From positions 1 to 64,000 of the forward strand of contig NZ_QLZQ01000010.1 of assembly GCF_003289925.1 (NCBI RefSeq): 64,000 nt of DNA, in the 5' to 3' direction. Source of the stretch: Planococcus maitriensis (GTDB taxonomy: Bacteria; Bacillota; Bacilli; Bacillales_A; Planococcaceae). Below, one piece after another: positions 47,297 through 56,596 of this stretch. The notes below the pieces were generated by a model. It did no database searches. It was not told the origin of the DNA and was given only the letters and a program-made list of their open reading frames with translations. A program made the position numbers and the translations under genes. Every line of letters starts with the position of its first letter. Position 1 is the stretch's first letter.

Positions 47297-47305
47297 GAAT
47301 GTCAA
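47277..47305 (-). promoter_or_regulatory. Sigma-A promoter of rplJ-rplL
   Basis: Perfect TTGACA (47300-47305), 17 bases, then TATACT (47277-47282) on the minus strand, just after the rplA stop. Confidence 0.82.
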
Positions 47306-47309
47306 TATT

Positions 47310-48008
47310 TTATTTAACAGCTACTTTTGCAGGGTCTACTTTGACAGCAGGTCCCATTGTAGTCGTTACGTTTAGGGATTTCATGTACGTGCCTTTAGCA
47401 GCAGATGGCTTGGCCTTCAAGATCACGTCATAGATTGCTTGCAAGTTTTCAGCAAGTTTGCTGTCTTCGAAAGACACTTTGCCGATTGGCGCGTGGATGA
47501 TTCCGGCTTTGTCAGCACGGTATTCCACTTTACCAGCTTTGATTTCCTGAACAGCTTTAGCTACATCAAATGTAACAGTTCCTGTTTTCGGGTTTGGCAT
47601 CAAACCTTTTGGCCCAAGAACGCGCCCAAGTTTACCAACTTCGCCCATCATGTCCGGAGTTGCGACGATAACGTCGAAATCGAACCAGCCTTGTTGGATT
47701 TTTTGGATGTACTCAGCATCGCCGACATAGTCAGCTCCTGCTTCTTCAGCTTCTTTCAGTTTGTCGCCTTTAGCGAAAACCAAAACGCTTTGAGTTTTAC
47801 CAGTACCGTTTGGAAGCACGACTGCCCCACGGATTTGCTGGTCGTTTTTACGCGTGTCGATTCCTAGGCGGAAAGCGACTTCTACAGTAGCGTCGAAGTT
47901 AACTGTGCTTGTTTTTTTCGCAAGTTCGATAGCTTCTTGCGCTTCGTAGAACTTAGAACGGTCGATCAATTTTGCTGCTTCTTGCAGCTTTTTGCCTGTT
48001 TTAGCCAT
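47310..48008 (-). CDS. rplA: 50S ribosomal protein L1
   Basis: A 232-residue L1 of the mobile stalk that helps release E-site tRNA. It begins [20 protein letters not shown] and has the conserved [20 protein letters not shown] and the C-terminal [16 protein letters not shown]1 represses its own operon in many bacteria by binding mRNA that mimics its 23S site; a candidate site lies just before its start and before rplK. Confidence 0.98.
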   Translation of the reverse strand: MAKTGKKLQEAAKLIDRSKFYEAQEAIELAKKTSTVNFDATVEVAFRLGIDTRKNDQQIRGAVVLPNGTGKTQSVLVFAKGDKLKEAEEAGADYVGDAEYIQKIQQGWFDFDVIVATPDMMGEVGKLGRVLGPKGLMPNPKTGTVTFDVAKAVQEIKAGKVEYRADKAGIIHAPIGKVSFEDSKLAENLQAIYDVILKAKPSAAKGTYMKSLNVTTTMGPAVKVDPAKVAVK

Positions 48009-48026
48009 TTTAAACGTCCTCCTTGT

Positions 48027-48053
48027 TGTGGTCTAACGGATTGAACCTCCCAC
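48027..48053 (-). promoter_or_regulatory. L1-type motif, copy 2 (before rplA)
   Basis: On the minus strand, GTGGGAGG-TT-CAATCC-GTTAG-ACCACA, ending 4 bases before the AAGGAGG site of rplA. GUGG can pair with CCAC to form a short stem around a GGAGG-containing internal loop. It matches copy 1 before rplK. Confidence 0.6.
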
Positions 48054-48061
48054 GATTAAGG

Positions 48062-48094
48062 GCTGCGCTGTTCGCGTTGAACTGCGCAACCCAT
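48062..48094 (-). other. Hairpin in the rplK-rplA gap
   Basis: Minus-strand arms GGGTTGCGC and GCGCAGCCC with a 15-base loop, before the L1-type motif. There is no T run, so it may be a processing or stability element. Confidence 0.55.
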
Positions 48095-48114
48095 CCAAAA
48101 ACAACTTCTTGAAA

Positions 48115-48540
48115 TTAGTCTTCGATTGTAATGCCCATGCTGCGAGCAGTACCTTCAACCATCAACATTGCAGCTTCAACTGAAGCAGCATTTAGATCTG
48201 GCATCTTAGTTTCTGCGATTTCGCGAACTTGGTCGCGTTTCACAGTCGCTACTTTATTGCGGTTCGGTTCGCCTGAACCTGATTCAATACCTGCTGCTTT
48301 CTTCAATAGAACTGCAGCTGGCGGAGTTTTCGTAATGAAAGTAAATGAACGGTCTTCAAATACCGAAATCTCAACCGGAATAATAAGTCCTGCTTGTTCA
48401 GCAGTACGCGCGTTAAATTCTTTACAGAAGCCCATGATGTTGACGCCTGCTTGACCTAGTGCTGGTCCTACTGGCGGCGCTGGGTTAGCTTTTGCTGCAG
48501 GAATCTGCAATTTTACGACTTTAACTACTTTTTTAGCCAC
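48115..48540 (-). CDS. rplK: 50S ribosomal protein L11
   Basis: A 141-residue L11, the GTPase-centre protein needed for RelA activation. The Pro-rich N-terminus [20 protein letters not shown] binds thiopeptide antibiotics. The start is GTG at 48540 ([11 protein letters not shown]), 8 bases after AAGGAGGTG; an open frame to 48591 runs over the ribosome site. Confidence 0.97.
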   Translation of the reverse strand: MAKKVVKVVKLQIPAAKANPAPPVGPALGQAGVNIMGFCKEFNARTAEQAGLIIPVEISVFEDRSFTFITKTPPAAVLLKKAAGIESGSGEPNRNKVATVKRDQVREIAETKMPDLNAASVEAAMLMVEGTARSMGITIED

Positions 48541-48565
48541 GAAACACACCTCCTTAAGTCCGTGA

Positions 48566-48591
48566 TGTGGTAATAGGGTTGCCCCTCCCAC
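48566..48591 (-). promoter_or_regulatory. L1-type motif, copy 1 (before rplK)
   Basis: On the minus strand, GTGGGAGG-GG-CAACCC-TATT-ACCACA, ending shortly before the AAGGAGG site of rplK. It has the same order and nearly the same spacing as copy 2 before rplA. Confidence 0.6.
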
Positions 48592-48675
48592 TCATATCTG
48601 TCCGTCAACTTGATTTTCGTTGATAGAATTAATTGGTTTGTACAGATGCTGCCCTTTGGCAGTCTGACCTATGAA

Positions 48676-48704
48676 ATGATACCACCATTGCAAAAAAATA
48701 GCAA
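48676..48704 (-). promoter_or_regulatory. Promoter of rplK-rplA
   Basis: TTGCTA (48699-48704), 17 bases, then TATCAT (48676-48681) on the minus strand, directly after the nusG stop. A CTGCC/GGCAG hairpin lies near the predicted 5' end of the leader. Confidence 0.6.
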
Positions 48705-48713
48705 GGGGCCTTA

Positions 48714-49247
48714 TTATACTTTTTGGACCTGCTCGAAATCGAGCTCCATTTTCGTTTCGCGCCCGAAGATGTCGATCGACACTTTGACTTTGCCTTTCGT
48801 GTCGTCGATTTCTTCGACCTTGCCCTGGAAGTTGGCGAATGGCCCTTCCATGACTTCGACTGTATCCGCGACTGCAAAATCGATGTCCACTTTGCGTTCG
48901 GTCATGCCCATTTGCTTGAGGATGAAATCGACTTCTTCTTCTAGAAGAGGCGTCGGTTTCGCTCCCCCGCCTGATGAGCCGATAAACCCGGTCACACCCG
49001 GCGTGTTGCGGACGACATACCAGGACTCATCCGTCATGATCAATTCGACAAGCACATAACCGGGGAAGGTTTTGCGCATCACTGTGCGTTTTTTGCCGTC
49101 TTTGAAATCTGTTTCCTGTTCTTCAGGGATGATGACGCGGAAAATCAAATCTTCCATTCCCATTGTTTCTACGCGCTTTTCCAGGTTTGCTTTCACCTTG
49201 TTTTCGTAACCGGAATACGTATGGACTACATACCAATTTTTCTCCAT
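48714..49247 (-). CDS. nusG: Transcription termination/antitermination factor NusG
   Basis: A 177-residue NusG with an NGN domain (NWYVVHTYSGYENKVKANLE) that binds RNA polymerase and a C-terminal KOW domain (VMEGPFANFQGKVEEID) that binds S10 or Rho. The ribosome site is odd: the only good GGAGGG is 23 bases before the ATG, too far to act in the usual way, and a terminator-like hairpin stands just before that. Translation or transcription of nusG may therefore be controlled. Confidence 0.97.
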   Translation of the reverse strand: MEKNWYVVHTYSGYENKVKANLEKRVETMGMEDLIFRVIIPEEQETDFKDGKKRTVMRKTFPGYVLVELIMTDESWYVVRNTPGVTGFIGSSGGGAKPTPLLEEEVDFILKQMGMTERKVDIDFAVADTVEVMEGPFANFQGKVEEIDDTKGKVKVSIDIFGRETKMELDFEQVQKV

Positions 49248-49286
49248 ATTCGAGCGGACTAAGCGTCCATCCCTCCTTTTTTACAA

Positions 49287-49317
49287 ATGAAAAAACCCGT
49301 TCCATGGAATGACGGGC
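49287..49317 (-). terminator. Terminator-like hairpin between secE and nusG
   Basis: Minus-strand arms CCCGT and ACGGG extended by an inner TTCC/GGAA, followed by GTTTTTTCATTTG. It lies between two genes usually co-transcribed and leaves no room for a promoter before nusG, so it must be leaky or regulated. Confidence 0.75.
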
Positions 49318-49343
49318 TATTTTTCGTTATTCTGATGACTGTG

Positions 49344-49529
49344 TTACAGTGCCAGGAACCAACGGAATAATTCCGATATGCCGGTATCGATCAATGCGAA
49401 GAAAAGAGCCATGAAGATGACCGTTGACAGGACGACGATTGTATAGCGCGTCAATTCCTTGCGTTTTGGCCAGCTGACTTTTCTCATTTCCGAAACGACA
49501 TTTTTAAAGAAATCGCCAATGTTACCCAT
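49344..49529 (-). CDS. secE: Preprotein translocase subunit SecE
   Basis: A 61-residue single-span SecE typical of Gram-positive bacteria. The amphipathic segment FFKNVVSEMRKVSWPKRKEL precedes one membrane helix (about 30-52). SecE clamps SecY in the membrane. It follows rpmG by 59 bases. Confidence 0.97.
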   Translation of the reverse strand: MGNIGDFFKNVVSEMRKVSWPKRKELTRYTIVVLSTVIFMALFFALIDTGISELFRWFLAL

Positions 49530-49588
49530 TATCGTAAAAACCTCCGAATTTCAAAATCACTCTATATCGTCCGGCATTCAAAGCAATG

Positions 49589-49735
49589 TTATTTCGTTTG
49601 TTTATGCACGGTATGCTCGTTGCAATGAGCACAGAATTTTTTGAGTTCCAAACGTGTGCTTGAATCCGCTTTCGCAGGTACCGCATAATTGCGGGAAGCA
49701 CATTTCGAGCAGCTCAACACGATTTTTTTAGCCAT
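49589..49735 (-). CDS. rpmG: 50S ribosomal protein L33, zinc form
   Basis: A 48-residue L33 that reads MAKKIVLSCSKCASRNYAVP... and ends CNEHTVHKQTK. The zinc ligands Cys9, Cys12, Cys35 and Cys38 are all present (C+ form). It is too short for ordinary ORF calling; the ATG is at 49733-49735 and the TAA at 49589-49591. AAGGTGAG lies ahead. Its position before secE and nusG is the normal one. Confidence 0.95.
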   Translation of the reverse strand: MAKKIVLSCSKCASRNYAVPAKADSSTRLELKKFCAHCNEHTVHKQTK

Positions 49736-49769
49736 TATTCTCACCTTGCTCTATTTTACAGCTTTTTCA

Positions 49770-49798
49770 AGAGTATCATCATAAAAACTTGCTGTCAA
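49770..49798 (-). promoter_or_regulatory. Promoter of rpmG-secE-nusG
   Basis: Perfect TTGACA (49793-49798), 17 bases, then TACTCT (49770-49775) on the minus strand, just after the sigH stop. Confidence 0.65.
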
Positions 49799-49804
49799 TA
49801 GTAC

Positions 49805-50455
49805 TTACGAGGACCGGCTTTCACTCGCCTGCAGATGCCGCTCAAGTTTCCGCTTGACGCGCTGCAAGGCATTATCGATTGATTTTACATGCCGTTCCAG
49901 CTTTTCAGAGATTTCCTGGTAAGACTGCCCATCGAGATATAGCGTCAGGACTTCCCGCTCTAGCTCACTCAGCACCTCATCCATTTTGCCTTCCATATAA
50001 CGGAATTCCTCGTTGTGGATCATCAACTCTTCCGGATCGTCTGCGCCGCTTCCGGCAAGTATATCCATCAGTGTCCGGTCCGACTCTTCGTCATAAATCG
50101 GCTTGTCGAGAGAGACATAGGAATTCAGTGGAATATGCTTCTGGCGTGTAGCTGTCTTGATCGCCGTGATAATCTGGCGGACGATGCAAAGCTCCGCGAA
50201 TGCGCGGAATGAAGACAGTTTATCACTCCTGAAGTCACGGATGGCTTTATACAAGCCGATCATTCCTTCCTGGATGATGTCTTCCTTATCTGCGCCAATG
50301 AGAAAATAGGAACGGGCTTTCATCCGCACAAACGGGCGGAACTTGGTTATTAGAAAATCCAAGGCTTCCGTGTTGCCGCTATGGACCAGACCGACAAGTT
50401 CTTCATCTGCCATTTCAGTAAAGTTACGGTTGCGAACTTGCTCAAAATTTTCCAC
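49805..50455 (-). CDS. sigH: RNA polymerase sigma factor SigH
   Basis: A 216-residue sigma-70 family factor. Region 2 shows RSYFLIGADKEDIIQEGMIG with LYKAIRDF, and region 4 is ELEREVLTLYLDGQSYQEIS. In B. subtilis SigH directs early sporulation and competence genes; many Planococcaceae keep it without clear sporulation. The start is GTG behind GGAGGG. Confidence 0.95.
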   Translation of the reverse strand: MENFEQVRNRNFTEMADEELVGLVHSGNTEALDFLITKFRPFVRMKARSYFLIGADKEDIIQEGMIGLYKAIRDFRSDKLSSFRAFAELCIVRQIITAIKTATRQKHIPLNSYVSLDKPIYDEESDRTLMDILAGSGADDPEELMIHNEEFRYMEGKMDEVLSELEREVLTLYLDGQSYQEISEKLERHVKSIDNALQRVKRKLERHLQASESRSS

Positions 50456-50492
50456 GGGTGATCCCTCCGATTGGGTGAGCCTCGATATTTCC

Positions 50493-50522
50493 AGTATACA
50501 GGAAGAAAAATTTGAGCGTCAA
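50493..50522 (-). promoter_or_regulatory. Promoter of sigH
   Basis: TTGACG (50517-50522), 18 bases ending in TG, then TATACT (50493-50498) on the minus strand. The -35 lies just upstream of the rae1 stop side of the gap. Confidence 0.75.
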
Positions 50523-50526
50523 CAGT

Positions 50527-51036
50527 TCATTTGAGGCCTCTCCGCCATTTTTCGAAAATTTCTGCCACTTCTCCTTTAAGGGGAATCTTCGATATGGAGC
50601 GCTGCTCTTGGATTTCCAGCACTTTCTGGGCGATGCGCTGATCGATTTCTTCCATTTCGATTTCCAGCTCGCGCGCGGAAATCCGCAGAGCCCCTTTCGC
50701 AAAAATTACCCATTGTTCGGTTGAATCGGATGTGGCGACGTAAATTTGGTCGCGCCGGCTATTCAGGCTGATCGCCAGTTTTTCGATCCGTTCATCGGCC
50801 GTCTCGCTTGAGCGGGTGAAGATGACTTCCACCTCACTGTGCAAGTTCTTCGCTTCGATGCCCGGCACCAGATGGGCATCGAACACAATGATGACGCGCC
50901 AACCTTTGAACCCTTGATATTCGGCCATCCGTTCGATCAGCCGGTCGCGCGCGTCTGCCAGGCGTTCTTTCTTCAGCGCTTTCAGTTCTGCCCAATCGCC
51001 AATGATGTTATAACCATCCACCAGCAGGATATTCAT
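50527..51036 (-). CDS. rae1: Ribosome-associated NYN/PIN endoribonuclease Rae1 (YacP)
   Basis: A 169-residue PIN-like nuclease. In B. subtilis Rae1 enters the ribosomal A site and cuts mRNA during translation. The acidic motif DGYNIIGDW (Asp7, Asn10) and the second cluster around VFDAHLVPG and ATSDSTEQW form the active site. It is 4 bases after rlmB in a tight RNA-related cluster. Confidence 0.92.
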   Translation of the reverse strand: MNILLVDGYNIIGDWAELKALKKERLADARDRLIERMAEYQGFKGWRVIIVFDAHLVPGIEAKNLHSEVEVIFTRSSETADERIEKLAISLNSRRDQIYVATSDSTEQWVIFAKGALRISARELEIEMEEIDQRIAQKVLEIQEQRSISKIPLKGEVAEIFEKWRRGLK

Positions 51037-51040
51037 GGTA

Positions 51041-51790
51041 TCACCCGAGTGGATGGCGCTTGCGGTAGACTTCGTACATCAACAGGCTCGCCGCCACCGA
51101 CGCGTTCAAGGAGGTCACATGCCCGACCATCGGCAATTGATAAAGGAAGTCGCATTTGTCGCGCAGGATGCGGCTCATGCCTTTGCCTTCGCTGCCGATG
51201 ATGACGGCAAGCGGCAAGGTCGCATCCATGCGCCGATAGTCCACCGATTCTTTAGCATCGGTTCCTGCAATCCACACGCCGCGCTTTTTCAATTCATCGA
51301 CGGTCTGCGACAAATTATTGACGCGTACAACCGGCACGTGTTCAATCGCCCCTGTCGATGATTTCGCGACGACGCCGGTCAAACCGACTGCACGGCGCTG
51401 CGGGATGATCAAGCCGTGGGCGCCGACTGCATCCGCTGTGCGCATGATCGACCCGAGATTATGCGGGTCTTCCAGTTCATCCAGGATGAGGAAGAATGGA
51501 TCTTCCTGCTTGTCTTGGGCTTTTGAAAACAACTCTTCCAGTTCTGCGTAGCGGTATGCCGCGACTGCCGCGGCGATTCCTTGGTGATTCGTGTCGGTCA
51601 ACCCGTCGATTTTCTTTTTCGGCACGAACTGCACCAGCACTTTCTGATCTTTCGCCAATTGCAGAAGTTCTGCAATGCCTTTTTTCTGGACGCCTTCCGC
51701 GATCCAGATTTTATTGATGTCGCGCTTGGCGCGCAATGCTTCCAGCACCGGATTTTTGCCTCCGATGATTTCAGGCGTTTCCTCTGTCAT
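51041..51790 (-). CDS. rlmB: 23S rRNA (guanosine-2'-O-)-methyltransferase RlmB family (YacO)
   Basis: A 249-residue SpoU/TrmH (SPOUT) methyltransferase with an N-terminal substrate-binding domain. Conserved motifs are NLGSIMRTADAVGAHGLIIP, VIIGSEGKGMSR and LNASVAASLLMYE, the knot that binds SAM. It overlaps mrnC by 4 bases. Confidence 0.94.
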   Translation of the reverse strand: MTEETPEIIGGKNPVLEALRAKRDINKIWIAEGVQKKGIAELLQLAKDQKVLVQFVPKKKIDGLTDTNHQGIAAAVAAYRYAELEELFSKAQDKQEDPFFLILDELEDPHNLGSIMRTADAVGAHGLIIPQRRAVGLTGVVAKSSTGAIEHVPVVRVNNLSQTVDELKKRGVWIAGTDAKESVDYRRMDATLPLAVIIGSEGKGMSRILRDKCDFLYQLPMVGHVTSLNASVAASLLMYEVYRKRHPLG

Positions 51791-52203
51791 TTGACCACTC
51801 CTCTCGGCTCTTCGGCAATGGTGATCGCGTAATTGATCAATTCATCCAGCCGCTCCTGCTCTTCTTTTAAATATAGCCAGCCAAGCACCGCTTCAAAAGC
51901 TGTACTGAAATTATAGGTCTGGACATCTGTATTCCTTGGCACTGAACCGGATTTCGCATTGCGGCCCCGGCGCATGACGGCAAGTTCCGCATCGGTCAGG
52001 ACGCCTTCATCGACAAAGCGCTTCAAGATCAGTGCTTGGGACTTGGCTGACACGAACGCCGTCGACGACCGGTGAAGGATATTCGGCTTGACGCGGCCCG
52101 CATGGAGCAAGTGTGCACGCACTGCCGTCTCGTACACCGCATCGCCCATATAAGCAAGTGCCAAGGCATTCAATTGATCAACGTCTTGTTTTCTTAACGC
52201 CAT
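51787..52203 (-). CDS. mrnC: Mini-ribonuclease 3
   Basis: A 138-residue Mini-III, an RNase III catalytic domain without the dsRNA-binding domain. It matures 23S rRNA in B. subtilis. The metal site lies in YMGDAVYETAVRAH (Asp21), with a second acidic pair near FSTAFEAVLGWLYL. It lies 5 bases after cysS. Confidence 0.95.
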   Translation of the reverse strand: MALRKQDVDQLNALALAYMGDAVYETAVRAHLLHAGRVKPNILHRSSTAFVSAKSQALILKRFVDEGVLTDAELAVMRRGRNAKSGSVPRNTDVQTYNFSTAFEAVLGWLYLKEEQERLDELINYAITIAEEPRGVVK

Positions 52204-52208
52204 CCGCC

Positions 52209-53606
52209 TTAGCCTCTCTTCCAGCGCGTGCCTTGCGCCGTATCTTCCAAAATGATGTTCTGTTCTCTCAAGTGGTCACGGATTTCATCCGATCTTGCGA
52301 AATCACGGTTTTTGCGTGCTTCGATGCGCTCTTCCAACAACGCTTCGATTTCCGCATCCAAAAGCTCTGATTGTGCGAATGGCAAGCCAAGAACTCCCGC
52401 CAACTCATCGAACACATCGATGAAGGTTTGAAGAACCGGTTCAGCCGTCTGTTTCTCGAGCAAGTAGGTATTCGCGAGTTTCGACAAGTCGAACAGCTTC
52501 GAAATGGCATTCGCCGTATTGAAGTCGTCGTCCATCGTTTCGATGAACTCCTGCTTGATCGCTTCGATTTTCGCCAGCCAAATATCGTTATGGTCGCCAA
52601 GCCCGGCTGAATGCTCCAAACGGTGTTTGACATTGCCATAAGCCGTACGGATCCGCTCCATCCCTGCTTGCGCATCTTCTACCAATCCTTTGGAATAATT
52701 GATTGGATGGCGGTAATGGACCGACAGCATGAAGAGGCGCAGCACTTGCGGGTCGAGTTCTTTCAATATGTCATTGACGAGCACGAAGTTATTCAATGAC
52801 TTGGACATTTTCTCGTTTTCAATATTAATATACCCGTTATGCATCCAATAACGCGCAAACGGCTTGCCTGTATAGGCTTCCGATTGGGCGATTTCATTTT
52901 CATGGTGCGGGAAGGTCAGATCCTGCCCCCCGGCATGGATGTCGATTGTATCGCCAAGATGTTCTCTTGCCATCACCGAGCACTCAATATGCCAGCCCGG
53001 GCGTCCTTTGCCCCATGGGCTTTCCCAGGAAATTTCACCAGGTTTTGCCGATTTCCACAAAACGAAATCCAGGGCATCCTGTTTTTTATCCCCCGCTTCG
53101 ATACGGGCGCCGATTTTCAATTCATCTACTGATTGGTGGGATAATTTACCATATCCATCGAATTTACGAGTATGATAATAAACATCGCCTTGCGATTCAT
53201 ATGCATAGCCTTTTTCGATGAGTGCTTCAATAAATTCTACGATTTGCGGCATATGCCCCGTGACGCGCGGATGCACATCCGCTTCTGCGCAGCCAAGTGC
53301 TTTCGTGTTATCGAAATAAGCCTTGATGAAGCGTTCCGCGATTTCCGGCACTTCCTCGCCGAGTTCATTTGCCGCTTTGATCAATTTATCGTCGACATCG
53401 GTGAAATTCGATACGTATTTCACGTCGTATCCGCGGTATTCCAAGTAACGGCGCACCGTATCATAAACGATGACCGGGCGCGCGTTGCCGATATGGATGT
53501 AGTTGTAGACAGTCGGGCCGCACACATACATTTTCACTTTGCCTTCTTCAAGCGGCACGAACGCTTCTTTTTGGCGCGTTAATGAATTAAAAATCTGGAT
53601 ACTCAT
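52209..53606 (-). CDS. cysS: Cysteinyl-tRNA synthetase
   Basis: A 465-residue class I synthetase. Zinc ligand Cys28 lies in [11 protein letters not shown], the HIGH motif is HIGNARP, and KMSKS is present as KMSKSLNN. It charges tRNA-Cys. Its ATG overlaps the cysE stop (ATGA), so synthesis and use of cysteine are coupled behind one T-box. Confidence 0.98.
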   Translation of the reverse strand: MSIQIFNSLTRQKEAFVPLEEGKVKMYVCGPTVYNYIHIGNARPVIVYDTVRRYLEYRGYDVKYVSNFTDVDDKLIKAANELGEEVPEIAERFIKAYFDNTKALGCAEADVHPRVTGHMPQIVEFIEALIEKGYAYESQGDVYYHTRKFDGYGKLSHQSVDELKIGARIEAGDKKQDALDFVLWKSAKPGEISWESPWGKGRPGWHIECSVMAREHLGDTIDIHAGGQDLTFPHHENEIAQSEAYTGKPFARYWMHNGYINIENEKMSKSLNNFVLVNDILKELDPQVLRLFMLSVHYRHPINYSKGLVEDAQAGMERIRTAYGNVKHRLEHSAGLGDHNDIWLAKIEAIKQEFIETMDDDFNTANAISKLFDLSKLANTYLLEKQTAEPVLQTFIDVFDELAGVLGLPFAQSELLDAEIEALLEERIEARKNRDFARSDEIRDHLREQNIILEDTAQGTRWKRG

Positions 53607-54277
53607 AACAATTTCCCTTCTTCCTGCTGCTCGTTGTTTTGTTGTTTTAATTGTTCCACTTCGCGCTGCAAGGCAGCGATCTTCATTTCCATGCCATCAC
53701 ATTTATCCATGACCGGATCCGGCATATTCTGGTGATTCAAATCCGGTTTTTTCACTTTGACGCCGTCCTGGATGACGACTTTCCCCGGAATGCCCACGAC
53801 CGTCGAGTTAGGCGGCACGTCTTTCAAGACGACAGATCCCGCTCCGACTTTGGAATTCTCACCGACAGTAATCGAGCCGAGCACCTTGGCCCCTGTTGCG
53901 ACTAGCACGTTATCTGCGAGGGTCGGATGGCGTTTCCCGCGCTCCTTGCCGGTTCCCCCAAGCGTCACGCCTTGGTAAAGCGTCACATTATCCCCGATTT
54001 CACAAGTTTCCCCGACGACAACCCCCATACCGTGGTCGATGAACAACCGACGGCCGATGACGGCGCCTGGATGGATTTCAATCCCCGTGAAAAAACGGCT
54101 GATCTGGGAAATGGCACGCGCGATGAAAAACAATTTCTTCTTGAAGAAGAAATGCGCCAAACGGTGGGCCCAGATGGCATGCAATCCAGCGTAAGTCAGT
54201 ACCACTTCAAAATAACTGCGGGCAGCAGGGTCTTGTTCAAAAATAACGTCAATATCTTCTTTCAATAATTTCCACAT
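53603..54277 (-). CDS. cysE: Serine O-acetyltransferase
   Basis: A 224-residue enzyme making O-acetylserine for cysteine synthesis. The left-handed beta helix shows hexapeptide repeats ([34 protein letters not shown]). The catalytic His is in [10 protein letters not shown]. First gene after the cysteine T-box. Confidence 0.97.
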   Translation of the reverse strand: MWKLLKEDIDVIFEQDPAARSYFEVVLTYAGLHAIWAHRLAHFFFKKKLFFIARAISQISRFFTGIEIHPGAVIGRRLFIDHGMGVVVGETCEIGDNVTLYQGVTLGGTGKERGKRHPTLADNVLVATGAKVLGSITVGENSKVGAGSVVLKDVPPNSTVVGIPGKVVIQDGVKVKKPDLNHQNMPDPVMDKCDGMEMKIAALQREVEQLKQQNNEQQEEGKLL

Positions 54278-54554
54278 TCGGCATTCTCCTTTCTATTCCA
54301 ATATAAAAAGCGCCCCTGTCAATTGCTTGACAGAGACGCTTTCCCGCGCGGTTCCACTCTGATTAAAAGGACATGTCCTTTTCTCTCGAAGCCTTTAACG
54401 CAGGCAAACGTCTGGTCTACTTGATTCGACTCAGCACTCGGGGAGGCATTTCAGGAGCGCAGCGGCACAGGTCACTTGCAGCCGGTGATGACCCTCTCTT
54501 TGGAGCATGCTCTCCTTACTTCTTCCCGTCAACGCTTTGCTAATTGGTAAATTC
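54278..54554 (-). promoter_or_regulatory. Cysteine T-box riboswitch before cysE-cysS
   Basis: T-box motif AGAGTGGAACCGCGCGGG at 54343-54360 on the minus strand. The specifier TGC (cysteine) at 54446-54448 stands in GAAA-TGC-CTCCCC-GAG. Other bulges of stem I are visible upstream. Uncharged tRNA-Cys should favour the antiterminator over the terminator at 54305-54342. Confidence 0.92.
54303..54342 (-). terminator. T-box controlled terminator before cysE
   Basis: Minus-strand stem AAAGCGTCTCTGTCAA / TTGACAGGGGCGCTTT followed by TTATATTGG, the terminator of the cysteine T-box. Confidence 0.92.
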
Positions 54555-54582
54555 ATTGTACACGCTTATGCGCATAAGTCAA
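54555..54582 (-). promoter_or_regulatory. Promoter of the cysE-cysS unit with palindrome in the spacer
   Basis: TTGACT (54577-54582), 16 bases, then TACAAT (54555-54560) on the minus strand. The spacer is almost filled by the perfect 14-base palindrome CTTATGCGCATAAG (54565-54578), which also touches the -35 box. Confidence 0.75.
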
Positions 54583-54586
54583 AACT

Positions 54587-56050
54587 TTATGCCCCTGCGT
54601 ATTGGCCGACGCGCGCAATCGCTTTTTCCTTGCCAAGCAGCGCGATCGCATCCGGCAATTCCGGGCCGTGTGTCTGCCCTGTCGTCACGACACGGATCGG
54701 CATGAAGAGGTTTTTGCCTTTATGGCCAGTCGCTTTTTGTACCGCTTTGATCGCGGACTTGATTTCAGCCGGTTCGAACGCATCTAAAGAGGCCAGCTGC
54801 TCTTTGAAAGCAGCCATGACTTCCGGTACCTGTTCGCCGCTCAAGACTTCTTTTTCGGCTTCGCCGTAATGAAGATCGTCCGTAAAGAACAGCTCGGACA
54901 ACTCGACGATTTCTGCGCCGAAGCTCAATTGGTCGTGGTACAGGGCGATCAATTTCTCTGCCCACTGCGCTTGCTCTTCAGATAACTCCTCCGGCAGCTT
55001 GCCTGCTTTTTGAAGATGCGGCAACGCCAGCCCGACGACTTCTTCAAGCGACATTTGCTTGATGTATTGGTTGTTCATCCACGTCAATTTCTGTTTATCG
55101 AACATCGACGGTGATTTCGACAAACGCTCAGTGTCGAAAATGCGGATCAATTCTTCTTTCGAGAAAATCTCCTCTTCGCCTTCCGGGGACCAGCCGAGCA
55201 GCGCAAAGAAGTTAAACAGCGCTTCCGGGATATAACCGAGGTCTTTGTACTGGGAAATGAACTGGATGATCGACTCGTCACGCTTCGACAGCTTCTTGCG
55301 GTCTTCATTGACGATCAAGGTCATATGTCCGTAGGTTGGATGGTCCCAGCCAAATGAATCGTAGACCATTTGCTGTTTTGGCGTATTCGACAGATGCTCC
55401 TCCCCGCGGAACACATGCGTAATCTCCATCAAATGGTCATCGATGACCACTGCGAAGTTGTATGTCGGAATGCCGTTCGTCTTCACGACGACCCAATCGC
55501 CGACATCTTTTGATTCGAATGAAATCTCGCCGCGCACCATGTCATCGAATTTATACGTGACATCGGCAGGCACTTTCATGCGAAGGGAATAGGCCTCGCC
55601 AGCCGCTTCTTTGCCAGCGACTTCTTCAGCCGTCAAATTGCGGCAAGTCCCGCTGTACTGAGGTGCCGCAACACCAGAGGCACGCTGTGCTTCACGTTCT
55701 TTCTCGAGCGTATCGGGCGTGCAGAAGCATTTGTAGATATCGCCTTTTTCCAGTAGCTCATCGGCGTATTTTTTATAGACGTCCAAACGCTCCATCTGGC
55801 GATACGGGCCGTATTCCCCGCCCACATCAATCGACTCGTCGTGCTCGATGCCGAGCCATTTCAAATTATCAAGCTGGGACATGACGCCCGTTTCGATATT
55901 GCGTGCAGTATCCGTGTCTTCAATGCGGACGATGAATTTACCATCCATATGGCGAGCATACAAATAATTAAATAGCGCTGTGCGGGCGCCGCCGATATGT
56001 AAATGTCCGGTCGGGCTCGGTGCATAGCGTACGCGTACTTCTTGTGTCAT
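54587..56050 (-). CDS. gltX: Glutamyl-tRNA synthetase
   Basis: A 487-residue class I synthetase. HIGH is seen in [13 protein letters not shown] and KMSKS as KLSKRDES. In Bacillales this enzyme is usually non-discriminating and also makes Glu-tRNA-Gln for GatCAB. It begins [15 protein letters not shown] behind AGGAGG. No terminator is seen after it; the cysE promoter follows directly. Confidence 0.97.
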   Translation of the reverse strand: MTQEVRVRYAPSPTGHLHIGGARTALFNYLYARHMDGKFIVRIEDTDTARNIETGVMSQLDNLKWLGIEHDESIDVGGEYGPYRQMERLDVYKKYADELLEKGDIYKCFCTPDTLEKEREAQRASGVAAPQYSGTCRNLTAEEVAGKEAAGEAYSLRMKVPADVTYKFDDMVRGEISFESKDVGDWVVVKTNGIPTYNFAVVIDDHLMEITHVFRGEEHLSNTPKQQMVYDSFGWDHPTYGHMTLIVNEDRKKLSKRDESIIQFISQYKDLGYIPEALFNFFALLGWSPEGEEEIFSKEELIRIFDTERLSKSPSMFDKQKLTWMNNQYIKQMSLEEVVGLALPHLQKAGKLPEELSEEQAQWAEKLIALYHDQLSFGAEIVELSELFFTDDLHYGEAEKEVLSGEQVPEVMAAFKEQLASLDAFEPAEIKSAIKAVQKATGHKGKNLFMPIRVVTTGQTHGPELPDAIALLGKEKAIARVGQYAGA

Positions 56051-56092
56051 TTGATTTCCTCCTAAAATTGCCTTAATCCTTTAGTTATTCTA

Positions 56093-56596
56093 TCACTCCG
56101 GAACGTCCAGCGAAAGCGGGCGCTGATTCAAAAGGATGACCGCGAGCGCCGCGATGCCTTCTTCCCGTCCGGTAAAACCGAGATGTTCGGACGTCGTCGC
56201 TTTGACGTTCACTTGTGAAATATCAGCCTCCAAAAGTTCTGCAATCGACGCGCGCATTTGTTCGATATAAGGCGCAAGCTTCGGTTTTTGCGCAATGACC
56301 GTGCAATCGACATTGCCGAGTTCATAGCCCTGCTCTTTGACGTATTCCCAAATATGCGTCAGCAACTTCTTGGAATCGGCATCTTTAAATTCCGGGTCTG
56401 TATCCGGGAAATGCTTGCCGATATCTCCTCCGCCGATCGCGCCGAGTGCTGCGTCCGTGATCGTATGCAATAACACATCCGCATCCGAATGACCGAGAAG
56501 CCCGCGGTCGTGTTCGATTTCAACGCCGCCTAAAATAAACGGGCGTCCTTCTGCCAATTGATGCACATCGTACCCTTGTCCAATTCGTATCATCAT
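56093..56596 (-). CDS. ispF: 2-C-methyl-D-erythritol 2,4-cyclodiphosphate synthase
   Basis: A 167-residue IspF of the MEP isoprenoid pathway. Metal ligands lie in GYDVHQL (Asp10, His12) and [33 protein letters not shown] is the C-terminal signature. Its start overlaps the ispD stop (TAATG). Confidence 0.96.
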   Translation of the reverse strand: MMIRIGQGYDVHQLAEGRPFILGGVEIEHDRGLLGHSDADVLLHTITDAALGAIGGGDIGKHFPDTDPEFKDADSKKLLTHIWEYVKEQGYELGNVDCTVIAQKPKLAPYIEQMRASIAELLEADISQVNVKATTSEHLGFTGREEGIAALAVILLNQRPLSLDVPE

